This document shows, piece after piece, positions 30,324-40,730 of a stretch of 64,000 nt of DNA (positions are counted from its first letter, which is position 1; each line of letters starts with the position of its first letter). This DNA comes from Lepidodermella squamata (taxonomy: Eukaryota; Gastrotricha): contig JBLDXI010000025.1 in the NCBI GenBank assembly GCA_047495785.1, forward strand, positions 1,240,001 through 1,304,000. The letters are read 5' to 3'. A program made the translations under genes and the position numbers. A model generated the notes under the pieces. That model had not been told where the DNA came from. It was given only the letters and a program-made list of their open reading frames with translations, and ran no database searches.

Positions 30324-31199
30324 GTTAAGAGGATATTAGGATGCAGTCATTCGGAAATGTTGAATTTCGGACCTTGCGGACCTGGAGGAATAGCAGATGA
30401 AGAATATATGTCCGCTAACAAAAGTAAAGTCAGGCGCGCGCGGCAAAATTAACGAGAAAATATTTATCTGCGAAGAGTTAATAGAGCAAACGTTTAGCTG
30501 TTATCCACAACGTAAGACCATAGATTTTTCTTCGACCTTTTAGGGGCAGATTTTATCAACTGATCGTAATTTGCATTTGCGTTCAAGGGTCGAACGGACT
30601 TTCCATAAAATTCTATAAATAGTAAAGTGGTTGATCTGGCCTTTCGCTAACGAGATGGGCGTTGGAAACGTCATAAGACAATCATCACACTGCGCGACAC
30701 TAGATTTTTCTAAGTGAAGCGATCATTTTCAATTGGTAAATGATGAGAAGATTTATGTAGAAATTTTTGCTAAATTTGATTAATTCTTTGCATATTTTCC
30801 TTACATTTTCTTGCTCTATGCGTATGCATTGTTGCTTCAATATTGTTGAGAATCAGCCCCAAAGCTTGTGACTAGAGTCAGCCAGCCTCTATGAACTCTC
30901 AATCATTAGTCACCACTTATGTAGCCCATGTTAAACAAATGCTACATCTTTGAGTAATATGTTATTTTTATTTACTTTTATTCATCCGGATTGGTCATTT
31001 ATTCATGATAAAATGCGTGAATCGCGTAGATAATGATTGAATAATCCAATACTTGAGCCTTGCGCTGTTCATTTGTGGCATTAAGCCCATGATTAAAATT
31101 AGCCTAAACGTGGTAATAAATGGACGTGACAAATTGAGGAAACTTGCTAGATTCGAAGCTCACAAGCAGACAGAGCGCAGTACGCAGTTTCTGTCGAAA
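30180..31199. other. Spacer before the second receptor array
   Basis: Beyond the possible sushi relic at its left end I see no gene or repeat. It is AT-rich. Confidence 0.45.
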
Positions 31200-33551
31200 A
31201 TGATCCCTCTCTTGGCGGTCATCCTATCAGGAATTTCTACTCATGCAGGAGAAATTCTTGTCAAGCCTAACAATCTCACTGTTCTTCTGATAGCCCCGTT
31301 TCTACCAGTCACCACTGGAGTTGGTGCTGCTTGTGCAACAGCAGCAGAGTTAGTAGTTAAGACCTTCAACGAGAATTCGGAGCTACTGCCGGACTATAAT
31401 ATCAAGTTGCAGTTGGAAGATGAATTGATTGGACTAAGGATACCACTCCATGTTGCGTTGTACGCAAGATCCTTCGATAGTTCCGATAACATCGCTTCAT
31501 TTCGATCACCTCTTGTTCTAGGTGGGGGTTATTCTGTTGGGGTCCTACGTAGCGCACCTATACTTCAGCCTCTAAATTTGATCCAGTTATGCGGTGGATG
31601 CACTGCGTCAAGCTTAGCAGATCACTCGCGGTATCCAAACCTGTGGCTCATGATGGCTGCTGGAGATGCTTTTGCCCTCGCCATGGTTCGATTTATTAGT
31701 CAAGTCGGACAATGGCGGAAAATCGGTATAATTACATCTCCATTGAACCCGTATGACTACACAACAGCATTATGGATCCAAAAACTCGCTCTGGAGAGTG
31801 GAATTTCAGTTCCTTTATTCAGCATTCGACTTCAATTTGATGAGAATACGATACAGCAATTCTTGGAAAATGACGTCAGGATCATCGCGATTATGTCGAG
31901 CTCATCTGAAATTCAAATGCGATTCTTTTGTGCCGCGTATTCAAGCGGCCTAACAGGGAATAAATACGTCTTTATCGCAGACTTGTCTGGGTATACGAAT
32001 CCAGATTTGCTGGACGACGTCAGCAGCTACTGCGGAAAGCAAATCATTCTGGAGCAGACTAAATACACCTTCTGGGTCTTGTCGAGCTTCACAAATCTCG
32101 ATCGAAGTGCAAGGTCAGATTTGGGGCACAATATTACGGAATTAGAGGCGTTTTTAACAGAGAGATTTAAGGCTAAAAATCAAACTCGAATCCCTGATAA
32201 TGGCCATCGGGCGTTATGCTACGACACAGTGCTCAAAGGATTGAAAACTCTAGACGAAGCTGATAAAAAACTTAAGGCGATGAACCTCGGATTGAAAGAT
32301 TACGCCAAACTTCCTGAGATGGTTTTACAAGTTATAAATGATACCTTAGCTCACATCTCCGTCCGCGGCCTCAGAATGGGAATGATGAAATACAGTCCCC
32401 GAGGCCAAATTGATGATGATCTTATAGCTGTTTACTACATCAAAACGGTTAACATGCCCATTCCACATTTTGTTCAGCGTAAGAATGCTAACTCATCTGG
32501 GTTCAATTACGAGTCGATATATCTGGCGGAGATGATTCCTTTCGATTGGCAAGCTTGGAACAGACGCATTCCAAAGGATTCTACCAACTATTTAACGGTA
32601 CATGATGAAGTTTCCACCACACTGGTCATCATTATATCAGTCATAGCTGGAATTCTCACCTTGACTGGTTTGACATTCCTGGTTTACCAGGTGAAACTTA
32701 ATAAGGATAAAGATCCATCAGCTCTAAAAATGTTTCCGGTTTCTAAAATCGCTGGACTTGTAGCCTGTCTTCTCCTGAACATAGCCGCGCTTCTCATCAG
32801 CTCCTCAGGTTCGAGTTACCCAGTCACAATGGCGAGTTATTGCGTACTGATCATCGGAATATCATTGCTGAATGGGACAATAGCATTGAGAGGTATCGTG
32901 TTCTCACGTTCTGCAGTGAAAATTCACGCGAAAACATTGAGAGAAAATCTCAAAAGGAAAATGTCACTTGCAGCAACTATGTCGAGCCACAGCTTGGGTT
33001 TCTCAACTGCTAGGCAAATAGATAAAACCGTCACAATCGGCAGCTGGGTTTTCACCTTGACGAATGCATTGGTAATGGCCGTTTGGTTTATCGTAGATCC
33101 AGTGAGCTGTTCGGATGAAGTTCTTGGCAATGGGCCAATTTATGTACCAGCAACCGATTCACTCATTCGAACTGTTGTGACAAATTGTTTACAATCGAAT
33201 CACTCCGGTTGGGTTTACGTTATTGCCCTATTGAATTTGCTACTCCTAGCGCTGTCTGCAGCTTTGTTCTATCAGTTCAAGCAGCGAAAGGTTCAGATTA
33301 TTGAGGTGGACAACTTGAAGGACATATTTATCTGTCTGATAAATTCTCTCACTGTTCTTGCGGCTGTGATACTTGTAATTATAACCCTTTCGAGTCCTGT
33401 TCAACGCCAGATTGCTGTTTCTTTCGCTTGCCTAATGTTTTCTGGTGTGTCCAGCTGTGCATGGGGTATTACTTTGTATCAGAGACAGCTTTTAGATGAT
33501 AATCAGCGAAGAGCTTCTTCAGTTGTCCTTTCGCATTTTCAGCGCCCATAA
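31200..33551 (+). CDS. GABA-B-receptor-like class C GPCR, array member 6
   Basis: The frame is open well upstream, but the ATG at 31200 gives a clean signal peptide (MIPLLAVILSGISTHAGE) and a length, 783 residues, like its neighbours. An ATG at 31089 would add 37 mostly basic residues and is less likely. The ligand domain carries a variant signature, CGGCTASSLADHSRYPNLW, with a Gly-rich motif shared with members 7 and 8 rather than the CYTCSAPYLAD of the first array. The conserved CHD reads CYD. The TM4 exit is WFIVDPVSC. TM3 holds an extra Cys one turn into the helix (ASYCVLIIG) that others lack. The gene is intronless with no internal stops. Confidence 0.9.
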   Translation: MIPLLAVILSGISTHAGEILVKPNNLTVLLIAPFLPVTTGVGAACATAAELVVKTFNENSELLPDYNIKLQLEDELIGLRIPLHVALYARSFDSSDNIASFRSPLVLGGGYSVGVLRSAPILQPLNLIQLCGGCTASSLADHSRYPNLWLMMAAGDAFALAMVRFISQVGQWRKIGIITSPLNPYDYTTALWIQKLALESGISVPLFSIRLQFDENTIQQFLENDVRIIAIMSSSSEIQMRFFCAAYSSGLTGNKYVFIADLSGYTNPDLLDDVSSYCGKQIILEQTKYTFWVLSSFTNLDRSARSDLGHNITELEAFLTERFKAKNQTRIPDNGHRALCYDTVLKGLKTLDEADKKLKAMNLGLKDYAKLPEMVLQVINDTLAHISVRGLRMGMMKYSPRGQIDDDLIAVYYIKTVNMPIPHFVQRKNANSSGFNYESIYLAEMIPFDWQAWNRRIPKDSTNYLTVHDEVSTTLVIIISVIAGILTLTGLTFLVYQVKLNKDKDPSALKMFPVSKIAGLVACLLLNIAALLISSSGSSYPVTMASYCVLIIGISLLNGTIALRGIVFSRSAVKIHAKTLRENLKRKMSLAATMSSHSLGFSTARQIDKTVTIGSWVFTLTNALVMAVWFIVDPVSCSDEVLGNGPIYVPATDSLIRTVVTNCLQSNHSGWVYVIALLNLLLLALSAALFYQFKQRKVQIIEVDNLKDIFICLINSLTVLAAVILVIITLSSPVQRQIAVSFACLMFSGVSSCAWGITLYQRQLLDDNQRRASSVVLSHFQRP

Positions 33552-34116
33552 AGAATTTAAAAATTTGCGAAATGCATTCGTGAGGCATTGTGTATAATCA
33601 GTTCGTGATTTGTGATTATTAAAAATTTACGGTTCGAGATTTTGGTCTCAAATGTTTATTGTTTTTTATGGTTCACCGACCATTTTCTAATCTGAAATGC
33701 TAAGATCAAACAGATCATTCTGAGACCTCCGTCAAACTGATCGAGTAAAAATGATTGATTAACTTTGAATTTCAGCAATCCTTATTGCAGTCAAATGCTT
33801 GCGTCAAGCGAAAGAAAAATCTTTAATATCTTTGATTATGCTCGTTGCAAAATGCAATAATCAGTACGTCCAACATTGTCCAACATTGGGCAAACATTTT
33901 GCACTAAAAGAAGATGAAGCTACTCTCAGCTGCTTGAAGCTTTCCTTGTTTTTTGTAAGGATACCTCATTAAGTATTAGTGCAATTTTACGGATAATTGG
34001 GTGAACTTTTGCCGTAATCAATGCCGTCGTCACGTCATGGAACCTGTGGGCTGTAGGTATGTGCTTTGGCTGTGAAATCGGGAGCGCCAAACATTTTATT
34101 TCACTTAGCGAGAGAC
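33552..34116. other. Spacer between receptor members 6 and 7
   Basis: No gene or repeat of note is seen. Confidence 0.4.
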
Positions 34117-36471
34117 ATGCATTCAACTCGAACCTTAGCTTTTATCACTGTGCTGCGGTTGGCTGTTCAATCAAATGCGCAGAAGCCGTACAACTTGACA
34201 GTAATGTCAATGTGCCCATTCACCGGTGTTACTACAAATTTCGGCAAGGCTTGTAGCACTTCGGCTGAAATCGTCATTCGGATGTTCAACGAACGCTCGG
34301 ATTTACTTCCAGACTATAACGTTATCGCGCAAATGGTAGACGAATCAAACGGTGTCTTGAACCCTACGCAAATTGCGTATTACGCTCGCTCGATTGAAGA
34401 AGACTCTTCAGATTTTCCATCTCCGTTAATAATGGGCGGTGGATTCTCCTCGGGCGTAATTAGGGGCGCCCCTTTACTCAAGCCCCTTAATCTCATCCAA
34501 ATATGCGCCGGATGCAATGCGCCGGCATTGGCGGACCATAGTCGCTATCCAAACCTTTGGTTGTCTATGGCTGCCGGAGATGTCTTCGCCATGGCTATAG
34601 TCCAATTTATAGGGAAAATCGGAAAATGGAGAAAGTTTGGAGTGATTTCATCACCCGCTAATCCCTATGATTACACCACCGCCTTATGGATACAAAGAAT
34701 CGCATTAGAGAATGGATTCGAGATCCCGGTTTTCGACATCCGTTTGCAGTTCGATGACAATTCAGTTATTTCCATGCTTGAAAATGATATTCGGATAGTA
34801 GTTGTCATGACGAGTCAACCTGAGCTCGTAGCTGAATTTCTATGCGCCGCTTATCGCAATGGGTTGTCTGGACGCAAGTACGTATTTCTCAGCGATTTGG
34901 GAGGATTTTACGTACCCGATTCAGCGATGAGTTCGAGATTTGGTTGCGAAATCGGAGCGATTGCTGAACAGCTTCGAAGAACCTTCTGGTTCAGAGCGAG
35001 CGTTTTCAATCTTGACGATTCTGCGAAATCAGATATCGGACTAACGTTGCCGGGATTCGAGCAAATACTAAGCAAAGAGATGGCCAAGAAAAACCTTAGT
35101 ATAAGGGCAACTCCGGACGCTTCTTACAGATGGCTTTGCCATGACCTAGCACTAAAAGGCCTTAGAACCCTGGAAGAGGCGGATAAAAAGCTGAAACTGC
35201 AAGGCCTATCGCTACGAGACTTCAAGTCGAGGCCAGAATTGGTGGCGAAGGTGATAAACGATACTCTCGCGTCCATCACGGTTCGAGGTCTACGAATGGG
35301 TGACATGAAATATAGCGCAAGAGGTCAAGTCGATGACGACCTCCTCGTTGCTTATTACATCCGTGATAGGGAACCCAGGGCTTACTACGTTCAAGCACGC
35401 TACAGCAATGAATCCGATTTCAAGTATGGATCGTTTTATATGAAGGAATTGGAGCGTTTCAACTGGTCGTTCTGGAATGGTCGTGCTCCAAAGGACGCAA
35501 CAAAAGTCATTACTCTCACGGATGAAGTCACTCTTCCTATTCTTATCGCCGTTATAATTCTTGGAGCGCTATTCATCGCTATAAGCACTGCTGGTGCATT
35601 GAAAATTCTTTACAAAAAGGGCAAGGAAGACTTTTGTTTGAGATCGCTGCCTACATCAAAGACGATCGGCTTCGGCGCGTCATCTCTTTTATGTGGGGCT
35701 GGCATCGCTCAGGTTTGTTCGCCCTATGGAGAAGGGTATTACGAACTAGCTCTGCTGAGAATACTCCTGCTTGTTATTGGTTTGTCTCTTTCTAATGGGG
35801 TAGTAGCTATGAGGGCACTAGCTATCTCTCGGTTGACATCTAATCTCAAGTCTATACCCAAGGTAAACCATCCCAACATGAGACAAAATCTCAGCACTGT
35901 TACCAAAGTAACATTAAAAGATATCGACGATCGTACAGCTAAATCGATTGATCTGGTTTCATCAATCGGATCGCTGGTTTTTACTAGTATAAACGGCATA
36001 GTAGCTGCTCTCTGGCTTGGCTTGGATCCGCTAAGCTGTTCTTTGGTTGAATCAAAAGGATCTACGTACTATGATGCTGATAACGCCATTTTGACTCGAA
36101 AAATAGCGACTGTTTGTCAATCGAATAATCACTCAGCCTGGATTGTTAGCATTGCTTGCTTTCATCTTGTTCTTCTCGCATTTGCTAGCGTCTCTTACTA
36201 CCAGTTCAGGCGAAGAAAGGTCAGGCTAGAAAGCGCTGACCTTCTGGTTGATATACCTATCTGCTTGGTTAATGCAATCGGGTCTCTAGTTGCTGGTTCT
36301 TTGGTTGTTGTTTCTATACAGGCTGTCACTAGCAAGCAGGTCGCGATATCGTTTGCTTGTCTCGTCCTTAGCGGAGGATCAACAACCGCTTGGCTGATTC
36401 CCAGATCCTCCGGAGCACCTAGGGCTCCTTCAACCTCGCAGACTCCAGCAATGCTTGGGAGTCACATGTAA
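34117..36471 (+). CDS. GABA-B-receptor-like class C GPCR, array member 7
   Basis: This is a 784-residue intronless receptor. The ATG at 34117 starts a signal peptide (MHSTRTLAFITVLRLAVQSNA) directly before QKPYNLTVMSM, as in member 8. The frame continues upstream without an ATG. It is the closest relative of member 8: both read CAGCN/CSGCT at the LAD motif, MAAGDV, FGVI(S/T)SP(A/T)NPYDYTTALWIQ, SMLENDIR/PMVENDIR, and LGLDPLSC after TM4. Differences are spread along the whole length, so the duplication is not very recent. Both differ from the first array by GQP-free loops and by Q rather than D in SIQAVTSKQ before TM7. The C-terminal tail is about 30 residues, Ser/Pro-rich. Confidence 0.9.
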   Translation: MHSTRTLAFITVLRLAVQSNAQKPYNLTVMSMCPFTGVTTNFGKACSTSAEIVIRMFNERSDLLPDYNVIAQMVDESNGVLNPTQIAYYARSIEEDSSDFPSPLIMGGGFSSGVIRGAPLLKPLNLIQICAGCNAPALADHSRYPNLWLSMAAGDVFAMAIVQFIGKIGKWRKFGVISSPANPYDYTTALWIQRIALENGFEIPVFDIRLQFDDNSVISMLENDIRIVVVMTSQPELVAEFLCAAYRNGLSGRKYVFLSDLGGFYVPDSAMSSRFGCEIGAIAEQLRRTFWFRASVFNLDDSAKSDIGLTLPGFEQILSKEMAKKNLSIRATPDASYRWLCHDLALKGLRTLEEADKKLKLQGLSLRDFKSRPELVAKVINDTLASITVRGLRMGDMKYSARGQVDDDLLVAYYIRDREPRAYYVQARYSNESDFKYGSFYMKELERFNWSFWNGRAPKDATKVITLTDEVTLPILIAVIILGALFIAISTAGALKILYKKGKEDFCLRSLPTSKTIGFGASSLLCGAGIAQVCSPYGEGYYELALLRILLLVIGLSLSNGVVAMRALAISRLTSNLKSIPKVNHPNMRQNLSTVTKVTLKDIDDRTAKSIDLVSSIGSLVFTSINGIVAALWLGLDPLSCSLVESKGSTYYDADNAILTRKIATVCQSNNHSAWIVSIACFHLVLLAFASVSYYQFRRRKVRLESADLLVDIPICLVNAIGSLVAGSLVVVSIQAVTSKQVAISFACLVLSGGSTTAWLIPRSSGAPRAPSTSQTPAMLGSHM

Positions 36472-37889
36472 TTTCTCTTATAGGAATTTAATGAATAATT
36501 ACCGAAGAGCGCTCTTTGATGAAGCCTGCAGTGGTCGAGATCACTCGCCAGCAATTGATTGTCGTGATTTTGTTTGAGTCAAACTTTCGATCGGGACAAC
36601 TTCATTAACTAATTTGCCTCGTTCTCCAACCACGAACATTTTTTTGTTATTAGGCGGAAAGTTGTGAAGAATTCATAATTCGGCGATTTAATCCTTCAAG
36701 TCAGATAGCGCGCCTTACTCGGGCCGCCGGATTTGGAATCGGGCTGTCGGGCTTGGGTCGCCGGGCTTGGGTCGTCCTACAACCAATGCCCTACCCGATA
36801 ACTGTCCCGGCCCAAACCCGGCGGCCGGAGTAAGGCGCGCGCGAGCGCCTGACAGTAGCGCTGGTTCCCATTGTTCTCCGCCGTGCTCTGCCGTGAATTT
36901 TGTTCATTCATTAGCTAAAGAGGATATAGTATCGTCACATCATATGGTAAAATGGACGAGGAAATCAAAGCTCGCCTAGCGAAAGCTGGCAGTTGATTTT
37001 GGGCTCTTTTAATTCCTGTGAAACCTGGAACCTACACAACTATGCGGTTTTGAGGACAAAGTTTTGAGGACAAAGAGGACAAACTACACAAGAACAAAGG
37101 TTAAATGCAACTTTCATGCGCTGGCTTAGAATCATTATGGGATTTTTCAGAACAGATTATTTATACTTATACCCAACATCGATATTAGAATGATCCTTGA
37201 CTTTTTGGAATTCAGTAAAATAATTGAAAAGAATCGTTTGAAATATTTCGGTCACATTATATTCGCCAAGATGAGTACGAAACTGAAAGTCTCGCGAATG
37301 CCATGTATTATTGGAAACCGGTCGACCCGAGTTGGTGCTTGCCGATAAACCGCCAACCCGCTGAATCGATAGCTGAAAAAAGGAGTCTCCTCAAAACTGG
37401 TTTTTTTCGAAATTCAAGTGAAACATATTAAAAACTCAAACGAGCCAGTTAAGCGCGGTAGACCTCGACCCTGTTAATGCGACGCACTGAAATTCACAGC
37501 AGGTTGCTCTCGACCGATCTGTCGGCCCCTGAAGCCGATCGCCTGTCGTCAGCCGTCTCCTAAACTTTGAGGCTTTTTCTATTCTCCAATTTTAACATAA
37601 AATTTGTATGCATACGGAAGAAGTAAAATTAAACTTCATTTCGGTCATTTGGTCATTTGGCTTAAAATGCGCAGCTATCATCATTATTTTGTGATTAATA
37701 CTTATCACTAAACATTAGGTTTTCCCGTGAAAAATTGGCCATATCGACATGAACGAGCAATTAGTCTAAACTTCTGCTATGGGAGGGAGCTGAGCTTTAA
37801 AACGTAGGGGTATTTGAAGCCCGTGGGTGTGTTTGAGATGAAGAAAAGCAGGAGAAACCGTGCGCATTTCTTATCTTCCTAAGTTAATC
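36472..37889. other. Spacer between receptor members 7 and 8
   Basis: It contains the GC-rich palindrome at 36708-36843. The remainder is AT-rich with a short GAGGACAAA repeat near 37050 and no supported gene. Confidence 0.5.
36708..36843. mobile_element. GC-rich inverted-repeat element of about 136 bp
   Basis: The ends read GCGCGCCTTACTCGGGCCGC on the left and its imperfect reverse complement on the right (GGCGGCCGGAGTAAGGCGCG). The interior repeats GGGCTTGGGTCG-like words. Base composition is far more GC-rich than the AT-rich surroundings. It resembles a short non-autonomous foldback element; no target duplication was identified. Confidence 0.55.
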
Positions 37890-40232
37890 ATGAAATTATG
37901 CGAGATCTTCCTGTTAATAACATCATTGCAAAGTTTGGCGCAATCATCCACCCAAAAGCCATATAACTTGACAATTATGTCTATGTTCCCGTTCACTGGC
38001 ATTGCACCAAATTTCGGAATAACTTGTAGCACTGGCTTTGAAATTGTTGTTAGGATTATCAACGAGCGCTCCAACATTTTAACAGGCTACAACATCATCC
38101 TGAAAATGGGGGACGAATCCAACGGAATTTTCAATCCGATGCAAATCGCAACTTACGCTCGTTCGATGGAAGAAGACACGTCTGAATTTCCATCTCCCCT
38201 GGTTTTAGGCGGTGGATTTTCCTCGGGTGTAATTAGGGGCGCCCCCTTGCTAAAATCCCTTAATCTCATCCAAATTTGCTCTGGATGTACCGCGCCGGGA
38301 TTGGCAGATCATAGTCGCTATCCGAATCTCTGGTTATCAATGGCCGCCGGAGATGTTTTAGCCATGGCAATTGTCCAATTCATCGGAAAAATAGGTAAAT
38401 GGAGAAGGTTTGGCGTAATAACGAGTCCAACCAATCCATATGATTACACAACCGCCTTATGGATTCAGAAAATCGCTCTTGAAAATGGTTTTCAGGTCCC
38501 TGTATTTGACATCCGCTTAGAATTCGACGACAGTTCAATTATTCCCATGGTTGAAAATGATATTCGTGCAGTAGTGGTAATGACAAGCCAGCCAGAGCTT
38601 GTTATTAGTTTCCTGTGTTCGGCTTATCGAAATGGATTGTCTGGAAACAAGTACATATTCCTAGGTGATCTGGGAGGATTCTATTTACCTGACTCAGCTA
38701 TGAGCTCGAGATTAGGATGTGAGACGGACTCAGTAATAGAACAATTGCGCAGAACCTTTTGGTTCCAGCCTAGCGTGTCCAATCTTGTTGACTCGGGCAA
38801 ATCGGACTCAGGACTGGGTTCACGCGAATACGAACATATTTTGAGCGAAGAATTGTATCAGAAAAACCTGAGTCTGAAGACCATGCCGAACACTGCCTTC
38901 AAGTGGCTTTGTCACGACTTAGCTTTGAAAGGTCTGAGAACCTTGGACGAGGCTGATAAAAGGCTCAAACGTCAAGGCTTGTCGCTGAGAGATTACAGAT
39001 CGAAGCCAGAGGTTGTGGCTAAAGTCGTGAACGATACTCTCGCATCCATCACAGTTCGAGGGCTGAGAATGGGCGATATGAAATACAGTCCTAGAGGCCA
39101 AGTAGATGACGATCTGCTAGTTGCTTATTACATCTACGACTTACAGCCCAAACCTTACTACGTACAATCTCGATTCGCCAATGAATCCGAGTTTAAGTAT
39201 AACTCCTTTTACATGAAGGAAATAGAGCGCTTCAACTGGTCCTTCTGGAACGGCCGAGTTCCGCAAGACGCAACAAAAGTGATTACTCTGATGGATGAAG
39301 TCTCGACGCCCGTACTTGTTGCAGTTTCAGTGCTTGGAGGAGGATTCATAGCGACAGCTATAATTGCTGGGATGGTTAATTTCTTCCAAACAGTCAAGAA
39401 GGACTCACAAACATTGAAGTCGCTGCCAATTTCTAAGTCGATTGGCTACGTTGCGTCATCTGTTCTCTGCGGAGCTGGAATCGCTGCCAGCTCGACTTTC
39501 GAAGACAGATATTATGAACTTGCAATTATGAGATTATTGCTGCTTGTTGGGGGCTTGTCACTCTCGAATGGGGTCGTGGCAATGAGGGCGCTATCCATTT
39601 CTCGGATGACATCTAATCTAGCTTCTAAGAGTAAAAAACCTAACTCGAGACGCTCCGTTCAAATAGTTTTTGTACCTATAAAAGAGCTGGACGACGAAAC
39701 TGCTAAATTAATTGATACGGTTTCATCCGCCGGATCGATTGTTTTTGCTTGTGTCAACTGTTTCATAACTGGGCTTTGGCTTGGCTTGGACCCGTTAAGC
39801 TGTTCTTTGCTGGAAACTAAAGAATCAACCTTCTACGATGCTGATAGCGATACTCTCACTCGAAAAATTGCTGCTGTTTGTGTGTCTTTGAATCACACAT
39901 CGTGGATTGTTAGTATTTATTGTTTTCATCTTGTATTACTCGCTGTGGCTTGCGTCTCTTACTACCAGTTCAGGCAAAGAAGGATCAATATAGAAGGTAT
40001 TGAATTTGTCAGTGACATACCGATGTGCTTAGCGAATTCTATGGGCTCTCTAATCGCAAGCGCTTTGATCATCATTTCGCTGCAAAGTGTTACCACCAGG
40101 CAGATTGCGATATCTTTCTCTTGTTTCGTAATCGGCGGGGGATCGATGGTTGCTTGGATGATACCCAAATCCCCGCGAGTCTCTACTGCTTTGTCAGTTT
40201 CAAGAATTTCAGGGGCATTCGATGTTCAATAA
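37890..40232 (+). CDS. GABA-B-receptor-like class C GPCR, array member 8
   Basis: The 780-residue protein begins at the ATG at 37890, giving a signal peptide (MKLCEIFLLITSLQSLAQSS); the open frame extends upstream only to a GTG. Domain order is signal peptide, ligand domain (about 25-460), GRVPQDA junction, seven helices and a 25-residue tail. It pairs with member 7 in sequence. The decayed copy at 44.8 kb is more similar to this gene than to any other in the window, so it probably derives from a duplication of it. AATAAA lies shortly after the stop (40241). Both extracellular-loop-2 cysteines are present (LSC and AVC), and the top of TM3 has none. Confidence 0.9.
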   Translation: MKLCEIFLLITSLQSLAQSSTQKPYNLTIMSMFPFTGIAPNFGITCSTGFEIVVRIINERSNILTGYNIILKMGDESNGIFNPMQIATYARSMEEDTSEFPSPLVLGGGFSSGVIRGAPLLKSLNLIQICSGCTAPGLADHSRYPNLWLSMAAGDVLAMAIVQFIGKIGKWRRFGVITSPTNPYDYTTALWIQKIALENGFQVPVFDIRLEFDDSSIIPMVENDIRAVVVMTSQPELVISFLCSAYRNGLSGNKYIFLGDLGGFYLPDSAMSSRLGCETDSVIEQLRRTFWFQPSVSNLVDSGKSDSGLGSREYEHILSEELYQKNLSLKTMPNTAFKWLCHDLALKGLRTLDEADKRLKRQGLSLRDYRSKPEVVAKVVNDTLASITVRGLRMGDMKYSPRGQVDDDLLVAYYIYDLQPKPYYVQSRFANESEFKYNSFYMKEIERFNWSFWNGRVPQDATKVITLMDEVSTPVLVAVSVLGGGFIATAIIAGMVNFFQTVKKDSQTLKSLPISKSIGYVASSVLCGAGIAASSTFEDRYYELAIMRLLLLVGGLSLSNGVVAMRALSISRMTSNLASKSKKPNSRRSVQIVFVPIKELDDETAKLIDTVSSAGSIVFACVNCFITGLWLGLDPLSCSLLETKESTFYDADSDTLTRKIAAVCVSLNHTSWIVSIYCFHLVLLAVACVSYYQFRQRRINIEGIEFVSDIPMCLANSMGSLIASALIIISLQSVTTRQIAISFSCFVIGGGSMVAWMIPKSPRVSTALSVSRISGAFDVQ

Positions 40233-40730
40233 TGATCTAATAATAAACTTCAAAAAAGTCTCGCCTGAGGGAACATATCTGTGAGTGTTTCTTCGCGAAT
40301 TATTACCTAACTCACTGATTCTATTAAATAAAAAATTTGCTCGGAAAGAGCTGCCAGACTTGGACACTTTGGAGAACACGCTGTTGAGCGATTTATCAGA
40401 GAAGCCAATCAACGAATGCCAGTGATTCTAACTTCTGACCACGAACTGCATTCTACAACATACCATGGACAATGGTAAGATTTAAAGGAAGGATGAATTT
40501 AGCCATTTTTCGCATAAATTAATGAGCATCATCATCGCCGAACCTGAAGAGAATGGCAATTGTGTTTAAAGTCTTTATTGATCGGATTTAGATGTCGGAT
40601 CTATCGAAAGTTTGCCTGATATATGACTGATCACGTGGGCAGCCCAAGGCTTTTCATTTTCATTTTTTTCAAAACAACGTGCAAATATACAAGACAGCAT
40701 CATGTTTCGTTCTGCGTAACTGCTGGAGTG
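40233..40730. other. Spacer between convergent receptor genes
   Basis: It separates member 8 (rightward) from the minus-strand receptor (leftward), so both 3' ends lie here. No gene is seen. Confidence 0.45.

Noticed and set aside
31053-31199. N-terminal extension of receptor member 6 before 31200
   Set aside because: The extension is basic and would bury the signal peptide 37-49 residues inside; homologues begin at the signal peptide.
36767-36979. 70-codon frame over the GC-rich palindrome
   Set aside because: It is explained by the stop-poor GC-rich repeat and has no protein features.
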